Positions 24,801 through 35,085 of a stretch of 64,000 bases of DNA are shown piece after piece. The stretch lies in contig NC_090185.1 of the NCBI RefSeq assembly GCF_024679245.1, positions 28,766,670 to 28,830,669 on the forward strand, written 5' to 3'. The DNA is from Pseudorasbora parva. Taxonomy: Eukaryota > Chordata > Actinopteri > Cypriniformes > Gobionidae. The notes under the pieces were generated by a model. It had not been told where the DNA came from. It saw only the letters and a list, made by a program, of their open reading frames with translations, and made no database searches. Position 1 is the first letter of the stretch. Every line of letters begins with the position of its first letter. Made by a program: the position numbers and the translations under genes.

Positions 24801-25948
24801 ATGACTTTTGACAGGGTGAAGCAAAATGGCCGTACATAACAGGGAATGTAGTGAGGGAGATATTGAATGATCGACACCGGCCGGTTCCTGTGATATTAAA
24901 AGTGGAACTTAGATCCGTGGAGTCAAAGATGACCCAACCAGTGATCCCCATCATATTGAAGTCAGCCCGATACCGCACACATGAGGCACAACCTAAACAG
25001 AGTCAAAGGGAATTCAAATAAAACATATCCATTCTTTTCAGGAAGTACCATTTATGACTTCAAGCATTTAATTTTAGCAGATCACATGCAGATATATCAA
25101 ACTGATTCCAGTGTAAGATTAGACGTATTACTCAGGTCAACACTGTTTGTCAGACACCAATAACGTTGATTAAAGGACTTTATTATTAGACGTGCTCAGG
25201 TGACAGGTGAGTTCAGGTGTCACATTTCTAAGAGATTCTCTAAGAAGAACTTCGGGAGTGTCCTGTTGAATTCTGGGAATTGTGCGGCTTAACACATAAA
25301 TAAATAATGTCACAGTTGTGTTGAGTCATACTGGACAACAGTGATCATTACAAGAAACATTTAAGTTTTCAGCTATGAAAAAGTCCCATTCATAAAAAAA
25401 AAGAAAAGCATGATTTTACTCTTTCACCACTTTCCTTGGGGTGTGAAGGTTAACTACAAATTTAGTGCATGCACTGTAACTAAAGATACATTTTAACTAT
25501 GTTAACTTAAAAATTGGGCTTAGAAGTTAGCAATATTTCAGTAAAAACTTTTTTTCTCACATACATCAACCCTAAACTTTGTTGATAGTGCGTGGGCTGC
25601 TGCATCTAGCATTGTTATACCTTATGAAACACTAAAGGTGTCACATACAAACACTAGATATCACCAGGTATCAGTAGATAGATCACTGAATAATTTAACA
25701 ATTGTTAACAGACTGTCACCAGCTAATACGCTAACTAACAATGTATATCTTACAGTTACACAAAATGATTCACAAACCTTTCCCTTGACTTTGCAGCAAT
25801 TTTCCAGAAACTCAAAGTTGAGAGACCACACATTTTAAACATGCAGTGCTGGGATGCAAATCCCTATATTTCTGGGTTAAAAAAATAAAAAAATAAATTG
25901 GCACTTACCCCATAGGATGAACAGGCTCAAAGCTCTTGGCAGCAACAT
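14638..25948 (-). CDS. Secreted/GPI-anchored Cu-only superoxide dismutase repeat protein (10 exons, 974 aa)
   Basis: Exons, minus strand: 25909-25948, 22934-24992, 22270-22369, 20231-20308, 20040-20138, 19828-19960, 19611-19725, 17759-17883, 14815-14898 and 14638-14729. All borders are GT/AG and all phases fit, totalling 2925 nt. The start [14 protein letters not shown] is a signal peptide. The C-terminus after a short K-rich linker is hydrophobic ([17 protein letters not shown] then stop), as in a GPI-attachment signal. Several SOD-like beta-barrel domains lie between. Three keep all four Cu ligands, H-V-H, G-H-(W/F)-N-P and a late V/I-H: residues 293, 295, 318, 385; 453, 455, 476, 546; 611, 613, 632, 695. 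Zn-site histidines are not evident. The family is known as Cu-only SOD-repeat proteins and would convert extracellular superoxide. Many N-x-S/T sites fit an extracellular location. Confidence 0.9.
14899..17758. other. Intron of SOD-repeat gene containing several repeats
   Basis: No exon is apparent in this 2.9-kb intron. Segment 15680-15960 (GTTAAGCTTCCA, GAACTGAAAACGTG, CTGTTCTCTAACTGAACT) matches 37360-37660 and is a dispersed repeat. Segment 16120-16400 looks like another interspersed repeat. 17262-17645 is copy B of the repeat at 12595. Open frames at 15131-15683 and 16133-16531 have no domain I recognise. Confidence 0.5.
17262..17645 (+). repeat. Cyprinid-type interspersed repeat, copy B
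   Basis: It begins with AAACTACCGTTCAAAAGTTT and includes AGTCTTCAGTGTCACATG, as in copy A at 12595-12955. This copy is longer at its 5' end, so it shows more of the family consensus. Confidence 0.8.
18729..18812. repeat. (TA)n microsatellite
   Basis: About 41 TA units without interruption, in an intron of the SOD-repeat gene. Confidence 0.97.
18970..19288. mobile_element. MITE with ACTGTAAAA-type termini, copy 2
   Basis: The ends are ACTGTAAAA and TTTTACAGT, perfect 9-base inverted termini. AGTAAGTAACCTGGTTGCCT at left and GGCAACCAGGTAACTT at right repeat the layout of copy 1 at 13815-14201. It is 319 bp long without coding capacity. Confidence 0.85.
20309..22269. other. Intron of SOD-repeat gene, no gene seen
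   Basis: About 2 kb between exons 3 and 4. A GC-richer stretch at 20440-20660, with inverted CCAAT boxes and GCGTCAGCG, is repeat-like. The remainder is AT-rich. An open frame at 21861-22058 is unsupported. Confidence 0.45.
22934..24992 (-). CDS. Large exon 2 of the SOD-repeat gene (three Cu-binding SOD domains)
   Basis: This single 2059-nt exon carries most of the protein (residues 14-700). Its first ~250 residues are two degenerate SOD-like units with conserved-looking strands ([17 protein letters not shown]) but no copper histidines. Three metal-competent domains follow, each with the order HVH, GGHWNP or MGHFNP, GDLS/GDLA/GDIS and GRS(V/L)V(L/I)H or NRSLVVH. The third domain continues into exon 3. 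Tandem domains in one uninterrupted exon, against single small exons for the terminal domain, suggest exon fusion or retention of an ancestral intron-poor array; that is inference. Confidence 0.9.
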
Positions 25949-25997
25949 GTTACCAGCTGTTGTTTAAGTGTGAGTTTGCAAGCAAGCAGTGGAAAGT

Positions 25998-26003
25998 ATT
26001 ATA
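25998..26003 (-). promoter_or_regulatory. TATA-like element of the SOD-repeat gene
   Basis: TATAAT on the minus strand lies about 50 bases upstream of the ATG at 25948. This allows a short 5'UTR and a TATA-driven start. Position and motif only; no experimental support. Confidence 0.35.
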
Positions 26004-26905
26004 GACAGTTGTGTGAGTGGTTTCACAAGGGAACCCCCTCTGTGTGTGTCTGTAACCTTCTGTACTAGAGTGGTCAATACTGATGTGTGCGTGCGTGCGT
26101 GTGTGTTTGAATTACTCGATGTCTCAGTGTGTAGCCGGATTGAGTGAGACGGTGGCTTGTCTCTTCTACAGTCTCAAGGGAGGGCAGCAGAGGGAGTGGC
26201 TTCTCAACATCCTGTGTTCACGCTTTTCTTGACATAGACACATAACAGCTGACATAACATATAAAAATCATCACTTAAAATCATGGAAATATTCAAGGTT
26301 TTTCATGGAATTAAGGTTTATGGAAGTAATGAACACACTACAGAAAGATAAATACGCTTTAATACTTTCCTGTTTCTTGCTGTTTAATGGTCAATGCAAA
26401 ATAGTTCTTCCTAAATATAGGCGCACTTGGATTTATTTTTGGCCTGAGCTGCTCCAAGATGCTCTTGAGGTTCTTCAACTGGAGCTATTTTAGATAATGA
26501 CTGCTGAAGACTTGAGGAGATGTGACGTAGACAAGGGTTCACTCAAAGACCAACTCAACGGTTTTGCTTTGGGAAGATGCAGATTATAATGGCTAATTAT
26601 AGCTGGTATAGAAGAAATATAGTGTCCAAACAAGCCCACAAATAAAGAAGCAACTTATCTGTTGTTCCCTATTGATCGAATCTCCACTTTCACTTCATTA
26701 TTAGAACGAGAGCAGCTATTCTTCCATCAGACGTCTGTGTTTATTTCGGGCTTATCTGTCATTTAGAACAAGTTTAATTTCTGGTTAGTCTAATAATGTC
26801 AGAAAAAGACATACAAGTATAAAACACATACAGACACTACAGTTCATGTTTTAGAATAGTGATGTTATGGTTTGTGATATACTTCAGCATATGTTTATGC
26901 AATAA

Positions 26906-26983
26906 TAATTAATTTCAGGACATTCACATAAATAAACTCTAAGTTTATAGAGTTTATTTATGTGAATGTCCTGAAATTAATTA
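26906..26983. repeat. Perfect 36-bp inverted repeat with 6-nt loop
   Basis: Arms 26906-26941 and 26948-26983 are exact reverse complements; the arm core is TTTCAGGACATTCACATAAA. The loop is AGTTTA. No differences have accumulated, unlike older repeats nearby. Confidence 0.95.
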
Positions 26984-27289
26984 AAACTACTAAAAACTAC
27001 TAGTAAGACTACTAAAATCATTACAAACATAGTTTTACACAAATCAAGAGTTCCCAAATGTATACATAGGCTATGTATTTTAACTGTAAATATTGTAAGT
27101 AACTGTACATTGTATAGATCAGTATAGAAATATTTAGTTTGGTTATAAACATGTGTAAATCAGAAAGCTTTTGTTCTCTATTCTCCTGAACATGACGTAA
27201 ATCCAGCTAAAGTTTAAGCTGGTGTCAGATGAAGCCATTTTTTTATTACCGTAATACTCTTCTCTGGAAGAAGTTCATTCCAAGAAAGG

Positions 27290-27900
27290 TTTCAAGATAC
27301 AAATCTGCTCAAATTATGATTCTACAACATCGTCGGACAATCAGACAAGCTGTCAATATGCCAATCTGTCACTAATATCTGTTTTTATTGATAGAAATGG
27401 CTGATTTATTGATTAATAACTGATTTGCTTATTGACTTATTTTACTAAATCATCCATATATGTATTGTTGATGTTCCAGATTGTGTTTGATCAGATAAAA
27501 ATTATAAATAAAATAAAAAAGATTACATGAATGGGAATGTTTCTGGTTCTGCATCTAAAGTATCTCCAAATGAGGTAGAGCATATCAAGTCTATAGTAGA
27601 AAAACTAAAAAGTTTATTTCAAAAGCTGGGTCAGTATTGACATAATTCAGAAATGATCACCCATAAAAAAAGCTTTTTTTAAATGGAAAAGTGCTTTATG
27701 TTTTATAACACTGTTCACTATTACAACGTTTATATGATTAACTGTAAATTTTATCAGTAAAAACAGTTGCAGTTGTATTTTAGACATTTGCTGTTTTTCC
27801 CCCCTTTATGTCACAGATCCTCTGCTGCCCTCTGTTGGCCATTCTGATTGGCGTATTACCACTGTACAGAAAACAAAAAAAAAGTTTTTATGTGCATCTG
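27290..27900. repeat. Local paralogous duplication, copy 1
   Basis: Collinear with 32290-32820. Shared landmarks in order are AATTATGATTCTA, ACTGATTT, TTTTACTAAATCATC, TGTTGATGTT followed by CCAGA, TGCTGCCCTCTG then GGCCATT, ACCACTGTACAG and GTTTTTA(T/C)GTGCATC. The copies are clearly diverged, with indels. No coding frame spans it. Confidence 0.65.
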
Positions 27901-28239
27901 CAATAAAATAGCTATTGAAAACACTTTTAAAAATCCATTTAAAATTATTTTAAATGTGCCGTTCTCTCTGTCCCACTTTGCTTCATGTCTACTGTCCTAT
28001 CTTAATAAAGGCAAAATGCCAAACAATAAATCTGGGTAGGTTTAAGGGGCGTATTAGTTGTTGCATTGTGTAGGTGATCAGCACTGTGATTGACACGAGT
28101 AATGAAATCTTTAGAAGATTTCTATACTCTCCTACAGTCTTTTAACTTGATCTGCAGTCAAAGAACTGTGACTAACAGGAAATGTGGGTTCCAGTACAGG
28201 GCACACATATGTATGTGCCCTATAGATGGTAAGTTCCTT

Positions 28240-28610
28240 TAATTAGAGCAAAAAGCTTTCTATTGGCCGAGGTCAGCGTGTGAGCCACTTGACCACCCCA
28301 TTTGAAGTCACTCTGTATGATGACCCCCAGAACTTTAACTCTGTCAGACTTCAAAGATTGATCAATATAAAGTGATGGCCTAGAAACATGTAAAACCTAG
28401 CATCTCGTTTGGTTGAGTTTCATTTTGTGCTCCTCTACCCAAACATCAAGACCATTCGATGTCTGTTGGAGGGTAGAGGGTAGTTGAGGGCCTGTGCACA
28501 ATTGTTGTGTCATTCATTTCCAGTGGTCTATTTTATCCCGAAGAGCACTGTTGATCAGTGCTAGGAATATTATAGGTCCCAGTATGGTTCCATGTGCAAC
28601 TTCACATGTG
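28240..28610 (-). pseudogene. Non-LTR retrotransposon reverse transcriptase relic
   Basis: Read on the minus strand in shifting frames, stretches such as LNYPLPSNR, MVLMFG, LTELKFWGSSYR and SNGVVKWLT correspond to the C-terminal part of a LINE reverse transcriptase, where the order is palm region, K-x-L-G-x-x-I and the W-x-x-x-V motif. At least five stops or frame changes occur, so it is an old, dead fragment. The clade cannot be assigned from what remains. Confidence 0.5.
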
Positions 28611-28859
28611 GGGTATTCACAATCAGGGGATCTGGAGGGCAGAGGTGGAGCTGGAGCGACCGAGTGACCGAAGGACATTTGAAAATCGCTTTGCAGTGAA
28701 ATACAAGGGCATATTGCAGGTTAGAGCCCCCAGTGAGTCAGTGTATAGATACAAAAATGTGGGAACTAGTTTTTAATATAAAAGTACTTAATTTAATTGT
28801 AAAAATATTTACATTACCAGCACAGAAAGTTTACAGAATTTTAAACTGTGAGACTGTAT

Positions 28860-29325
28860 GCAATTGATTTACGTAAAAACAACGGTGAAGAAGCATAGCA
28901 TGTGGATGTTTATTCTAATAACATCCTTTACTGAGTATTACAATGTTGAACTCCATCATATCGCCGGGATGATAATCCTCCGATCTAAAGTGAATGCCAC
29001 ACACCGCCGTGTTTTTCGCAGCAGTTGCAGTAAAAGTCCCATCTCTTCACTTGCACAAAACGTCCCCAGGCGCGTAAGATATAACACCATACTTTTTCTT
29101 GTTAGGAAACCTTTAGACTCGATGTCCTGGCAGGCTGAAGTTTGTGCAACCTCCACAAACACAATCATTTTCCATGACAATGTTAAGTTAAAAATGATAA
29201 AAACTACTGAAAACACACTGACTCCTACTGCATACCAATCTACTCTGCACATTAGCCTTTTTTCCCTGCCAGGACATGATATACATGCTCCTTATTCCTT
29301 ACCACTCTTGATGGCAGTACGGTGA
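28860..29325. other. Unassigned open frames, probably repeat-derived
   Basis: A 98-codon minus frame (29252-28956) contains a hydrophobic stretch (VFSVVFIIFNLTL). A 155-codon plus frame overlaps it. Neither has splice context or a domain I recognise. Because relics flank it on both sides, repeat origin is more likely than a gene. Confidence 0.3.
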
Positions 29326-29329
29326 TGTA

Positions 29330-30450
29330 GTACTTGGAGGTCCTTCAGGTGGAGAGAGCGATTGTGGAGCATCTATGCACGCAAAACATCCCCACTTGGC
29401 AGTCCTCATAGTCGAGACTCCCACTCAGGGAATATAAATTTTCCTTGTCCCTTATGGCGAGGGCTTACAATGTTTATGGACAAGCTGCTTCCGCTCTTCA
29501 CACCATGACCATCCTGCAGGTTTACCAGGCCAAGACGCTGAAAGAACTGACATGGGTGGTTTAAACACATCCTGCCTCAGCGCATATCAGGTCCCATCTC
29601 TTCACCTCCCAAGGCAGCAAACCTGCCTGCCTGGCGCTGAGAGCGCCCCTTGTGAAGGCTGCTCCAGCCCCACAATAGCCCAGGCCGGCAGCCAGGCCTG
29701 GACAATGAACATCTTGCAAAAATGTGGCACCACAAGCCGGGTCCACAGGCTACTAAGAACCCACATAAAGCTTTGAAGCAGACATCAGACCGGTGACCCA
29801 GAGGAGGAGAGGAAGCCGCTGACCTGCTCGCCCCAGGCTTGAGGTCGAGCCTCTCTCCCAAATGCCATCAGGCAGACAGCTACCAAATGATCAGCAAAAG
29901 AGCAATTTCCTGTTTCTCCGGGTTTCACACACACTCAGGGCGTTGAACTCTATCCCATGTACGCCTGTTGTGGTTGGATTGAGGCTGCTGATACCGCTTT
30001 CCAGCCCATCATGCTGGCTTCTCGGGCTCTTCACAGGCTCCTGTTCAGGGATGCTTACCCAGAAACACATGATAACATGTCAGATATCAGGATTGGTATG
30101 CGGAAAAAGACCTGAAGGATGCATACTTTTATGTCTCAATCCTTCCTTGGTACAGACTGTTTCTACGGTTCACCTTCCAAGGGTAGGCATATCAGTACAA
30201 GGTCCTCCCTTTCGGGTTGTCCCTGTCTCATCGCTTCTTTACCAAAATGATAGAGGCTTCCCTTGCCCCCTTGAGGGAAGTGGGCATTCGCATCTTAAAA
30301 ACCTCAACTACCTAGGTCACTCTCGATAGTTGTTGTTTGCACACAGGGACATTGTTCTCAATCACCTAGCTCGACTGGAACTTCAGGTCAACTGCGAGAA
30401 GAGCAAGCTCTCCCCTTTGCAGAGTATTTTCTTGTTGTTGAGTAGGACTC
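29330..30450 (+). pseudogene. Old DIRS-type retrotransposon relic, plus orientation
   Basis: Plus-strand stretches match the DIRS copy at 53-57 kb. In the ORF1-like part, YGQAASALHTMTILQVYQAK (about 29472-29535) parallels GQAAACLHTMAIVQAYQA. In the reverse transcriptase, DAYFYVSILP, AYQYKVLPFGLSLS and ASLAPLREVGIRIL (about 30115-30300) parallel DAYFHVSILP, AYQYRVLPFGLALS and AALAPLRLQGIRIL. Frame changes and stops separate them, and the Y-x-D-D catalytic box is lost. This is an older copy of a related lineage, in the opposite orientation to the nearly intact one. Confidence 0.75.
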
Positions 30451-30682
30451 GGTCGCAATGAAAGCACGTCTTTAAGACCATGCTCATTTAGTGCTGAACT
30501 GCTTGTATATAATCTTATGTAAATAATCTCAGAGGCTCCTTGGGCATATGGCATCCTCGGCTGTGGTAACGTCATTCGGGTTGATGCATGAGACCGCTTC
30601 AGCACTGGCTTAATGCCAAACTACTGAGAAAGTCATGAAGTGCTTTCCTTCCTCCAAAAGTTTATGATAGGAGAAAGACACG

Positions 30683-30765
30683 GCACTAGGGCTGCACGAT
30701 ATTGGAAAAAATATACATTGCGATATTTTCCCCCCAACGATATATATTGTGATATTGAGAGCCAT
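30683..30765. repeat. Interspersed repeat start (TAGGGCTGCACGATAT motif)
   Basis: The motif TAGGGCTGCACGATAT followed by GCGATATTTT and ATATTGTGATATTGAGA is a common end of fish DNA repeats. The far end was not identified. Confidence 0.45.
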
Positions 30766-31627
30766 CAATCCAGGCTAAAGTCAATAATTACCATTCCGTG
30801 ATTATTAATAATTTCACTAATAAGCAAGCTTCATTACATGTGACGAAAAGAAATGTTGGAAAGAATGTGCAAACATGAAACTAAACCTCCAGTAGGAGGC
30901 AGCAGGTGACGTCTTAATGAGTGAGTCACTGAGTCGTTCATTCAAACAATTCATTCAAACGCTTATTCTTTCACAGTTGTTGCTATGAGTGAGACGTGTT
31001 ACAGGTCTGCTGTGAACGATTTTCACTGCTGAAATAGAACAAAAACACTAAATATTGCATCTAAAATGTAAGTGAGTAAATTAATGTTAATTAGTTGTTT
31101 ATGGAGCTGTCATATTTATGTCATCTTGTCTCCTCAGCAGAAAGCTAACTGAGTAAAGCATGCGCGCAAACTTCACTCATCAATTTCATTGGCCTTTTAT
31201 GAACATGTCAGAGGTGTTTGGGCTCCCAAGAGGGACACCTGGTGTCTATTTCGACACAATCTCTTCATTCCCTCCACCAGGGAACGAGGGTAGTAACCAA
31301 GATGTTTTCTCAATGCTGTCATATTTGTTGTGTTTATTTTGTTATTGAGAGGAAAAAGTGCAGCACATATTTACAGATTCATTTAAAGATTGCTCTCATC
31401 AACGTGGACTGTGTCAGAATGTTTGTAAACAATATATCACTGCAAAGGTATTTCTAACTTCTGCTTACTTCTAAGCAAAGATCAAAATAACTTTGCCATG
31501 AGTATATCAGAGCCTTGCATCACGTTCAGTCTCTTGTTCATTATGTCACTGATGGCCAAGGCTTGCTCATATCATGGAGTCTGTACACGAATAATAAGTC
31601 TTATCCAAGCGGCAATCCAAAGTTCTC

Positions 31628-31840
31628 TCTTGAAGCCAATACGGAAGTAATGCAAAGTGCAATTCCTCGACTGGCCACTAGGACCAAGCTCCAGAAGGGA
31701 GCAGAATCTCATTGAGCCCGATGATAAAAATTTCCAACTTTACAGCAGAAAAAGACATGTGTACAGCCTGGTACAAATTGTGGTTTTGGTCTATACGGCT
31801 AATTTTGACCTTCATGACAACTGTGAGGGGGGTGAATTAT
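31628..31840 (+). repeat. Dispersed repeat, inverted partner of 33817-34025
   Basis: Shares CAATTCCTCGACTGGCCACT, GAATCTCATTGAGCCCGATG, TGGTTTTGGTCTATACGGCT and TGACCTTCATGACAACTGTG with the reverse complement of 33817-34025. It probably marks one repeat family inserted twice in opposite orientation. Confidence 0.8.
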
Positions 31841-31919
31841 TTTATAACTCATTTGTTTACGTTATAAAAGCCTTAAAGTTCTGCATAATTAAGGGCGTGG
31901 TTACAGGTGGATAGCCATT

Positions 31920-32130
31920 TATCTGCCGTCTATTGTCATTGCGTCACCTAAGCTCCACCCACATCTCGCCTTTTTGCCCATTTTCTGTTATCCGGGAGTG
32001 TCACGCGATGACTCGCTCGCAAGATGGCGACGCCCAGCTCGCCCCTACTTTAAGCTTCAGAACGGCTCATCAGAATCCCATGGGTGACGTCACGGACACT
32101 ACCTCCATATTTTTTTTACAGTCTATGGTC
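31920..32130. repeat. Interspersed repeat ending TTTTTACAGTCTATGG
   Basis: GC-rich block with GATGGCGACGCCCAGCTCG, CCATGGGTGACGTCACGGAC and the terminal ACAGTCTATGG. I recognise this as an abundant cyprinid repeat end. The related motif CATAGACAGTAAAAG occurs at 11136 and 11440. Confidence 0.55.
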
Positions 32131-32289
32131 TTATCGCTAAGAACAAGACTTTCTGAATTCTAGACCTTTAGCCCCTTTAAGGCTCCTGAAATTATTACAA
32201 AAACCTTAATCTTTTGATTATGATTCATTTATGTGGTATATGGCTGCAAATCTTTCAACAATCCACATTTTTAAGGATAGTAGTACACA

Positions 32290-32820
32290 TACAAATTTGA
32301 TTCAATTATGATTCTATAAAGAAGATCAGACAAGATATTTTTTATTGGTATAAATTGCTGCTTCAATTAATCACTGATTTACTATAATTTACTCATTTTA
32401 CTAAATCATCTATTTAGTTGTTGATGTTGTTCCAGACTGTGTGTTTGTTGTTGTACATCTAATGTATCAATAATATGAGTAGAACTTACAGCATGTCTAT
32501 GATAATAGAAACATATATTTAAAAGGCAAGTTTCTTCATTACTAACATATTTTGAAAATTCTCATTTATAAAAGCATTTTTAATGGAATTTTTATTGTAA
32601 AAATACATTATGTACAATCAGTAACACAGAAAACAATACTGCTTAGGTCAGCTGTACATTTGACCAGTAATAACAGTTTATGTTATATTTCATTTTAGAT
32701 ATTTGCTTATATTTTTATATACAAGCTCCATTGCTGCCCTCTGCAGGCCATTTTTTGATAACTCAGAGTGACACATCACCACTGTACAGTGCAGAATGTT
32801 TTTACGTGCATCAGCATAGC
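32290..32820. repeat. Local paralogous duplication, copy 2
   Basis: Partner of 27290-27900 about 5 kb away, in the same orientation; landmarks are listed there. It ends near TTTTTACGTGCATCAGC. Confidence 0.65.
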
Positions 32821-33339
32821 CCAAGTAGCAGTATGGAGATGTTATCTAGCTATCACAATTTGGTTCTCTTCAAACTCGCTCAAATCCTAACACCCATGCC
32901 ACGATACCCAATGGCTTTAGGAAAACAGAGCACTGTGGACAATATGCATTTAAGCATTCCTGCTTTCAGCTGGTGTCATTATGACTATATTGTGGCAACT
33001 CAACTCACAACTCAATTGTGTAGATAGATGTCTTCAGGAAAGGGCACTTATCTGGGGTGACTATATTTTGATTACCAAAAACAAGAAAACTTGACCCGGC
33101 AATGAGATACTCAAATGATCCTCAAAGTTTACTCAAAGATGCCTTATTCATTTCAGTAGATTTATATCCTCCTCTATGGATATAAAATTGTTATATTACA
33201 AAATACTATGTATAACCAAAATGTCAATGTCCTGGGAAAACAGGACGTTTAGTCACCATACACTTATCAAACATGTGATGTTTAAGGCAGCTTAGACATT
33301 GTATGCTTGAGTTACAATAACTTCCTGTTCATGATGATC

Positions 33340-33720
33340 ATGGCATGCTTTATCACTTAGCTAAATGTTACTAGCATGTTTTAAAATGTTTCTAGCATGT
33401 TTAGTATGTTGCAAGTAGTGCGTCGCAGTGTTAAACACATCACTTCCTGTTGCCAGTGGGTGGCGCTATTACAAAACTGAATATAGTTGTTTAGATGTGT
33501 TCAGGGCAGGGCTCTTCTCAAACACCTGAAGTCTGGGGCAGACCAGTTGTGTTACAACAACTTCCTATTTTGTGGCATTTATTGCATACATTAAGAAGGG
33601 CCAAAGCTGAACACAAAACACAAAATCTGCCAAAAATTAATGGTTGCCAGTTTGTCAGCCAGTGGCAAGTCACGTGACCTGAACCCCCACTCCAGTATCA
33701 ACACAACAAAAAATGTGAAA
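33340..33720. repeat. Interspersed repeat rich in CTAGCATGTTT
   Basis: Contains TACTAGCATG, TTCTAGCATGTTTAG and GTGGGTGGCGCTATTAC, motifs I know from a common carp-family repeat. No coding capacity. Confidence 0.5.
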
Positions 33721-33816
33721 GATAAGTTTCTCATGAGACTTGACGTCTGACAGTCAGTTGTCTGTGTGTGTGCTTCAGAAGTGCGCTTTATATAATGTAA
33801 ATAAATTAGTTAAAAA

Positions 33817-34025
33817 ATTCACCCCCTCACAGTTGTCATGAAGGTCAAAATTAGCCGTATAGACCAAAACCACAATTTGTCCCAGGCTGCAAACATGTTT
33901 TTTTCTGCTGTGATGTTGGGCATTTTAACATCGGGCTCAATGAGATTCTGCTCACTTCTGGAGCTTCTCTGTAGTGGCCAGTCGAGGAATTGCAGTTTAA
34001 GTTGTTTCCATATGGGCTTCAACAG
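33817..34025 (-). repeat. Dispersed repeat, inverted partner of 31628-31840
   Basis: Reverse-complement match to 31628-31840. The two copies could pair over about 200 nt if co-transcribed. Confidence 0.8.
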
Positions 34026-34372
34026 AAACTGGGGGATGTTTCCGCTTGAGCTACACACGTCATAATCTGAAAACCACAACTGGTCTCCTTGTCATTTCTG
34101 ACTTATAACAAAAAACAGAACAACGTCTAAAAGCTGGTATATGACAGGGTGAAGTTTCTATAAGCTGTTGACCAAAAAAAAAAAAAAAAACGAGCGTTTA
34201 AGGACACAAAAGTGAATACAGGCAATTGACACGCAACATGTCATGTTACTCTGAGAACTATGCCCACCCGTGGGGAACATAATCGGTGACAAGATATGCT
34301 AAAATATATTACTGACATTTGGATATTTGACTTACCACTGATAAAATGTTTACTTTACAGGTAGGCATACTG

Positions 34373-34763
34373 AGGCCTAGTCCACAAGTACATGGGAATT
34401 TTATAAAACACAGGAGTTTTTCCCTCCGTAAAAAAAAAAAAAAAATTGCATCCACATGAAAACGCAAATCAGGCTACTTTGTCATGAGCATGCCAAACCA
34501 ACAGGTGGCAATATAACCCTAAGCGTAAAGCCATGTTGGCCAAAAAAAAAAAAAAGCCTGGCAAAAATGTTATTGCCGGTTCTTTTGCAACATGCCAAAA
34601 TCCCCAGTTTCACCGTCCACACGACAACACTGCAACCGGACCTTCGGACCTAGACTAAAAGTCTTCACCCTGGCAGAAGTTTTCAAAAAAGTTTGCTTTC
34701 AGTGTCCGGATCAAAGAAAAAGCTGCGGTTTTGAAAATACCCGTGTTCATGTGGACAGGGCCT
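34373..34763. mobile_element. MITE with AGGCCTAGTCCACA-type termini
   Basis: The left end AGGCCTAGTCCACAAGTACA and right end GTTCATGTGGACAGGGCCT are inverted relatives, and the inner CATGAAAACGCAAA at left has its counterpart on the right. Length 391 bp, non-coding, with two A-runs inside. Confidence 0.65.
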
Positions 34764-35008
34764 GAGTGTCAGGATCCCACAATTTCATTCCCCATTCTTC
34801 CTGCTGATGCTTCACGTCTTATTTCCTATATCCATTTTTATCTCCTTATACACAGTTTTTTGTACGTCAACTGTGCATCTGTGAGTATTAAACTCTCTTG
34901 TGTTATTGCGATTAAACTGTCAAATGCACACAAGGTTATGTCAGAAACACACAAAGTTCACATGAAAACAGTTGCTTATGTCTGTGCACGTGTGCAGCAA
35001 GTACAGAA

Positions 35009-35085
35009 ATCTCATGTGTATATTAGATCTGTAAATCTCATGTGTATATTAGATCTGTAAATCTCATGTGTATATTAGATCTGTG
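35009..35085. repeat. 26-bp tandem repeat, three copies
   Basis: Three copies, nearly identical, of a unit starting ATCTCATGTGTATATTAGAT at 35009, 35035 and 35061. Confidence 0.95.

Noticed and set aside
28956..29252. 98-codon ORF with a membrane-like segment
   Set aside because: One hydrophobic stretch is weak evidence; flanked by retroelement relics and with no homologue I can name.
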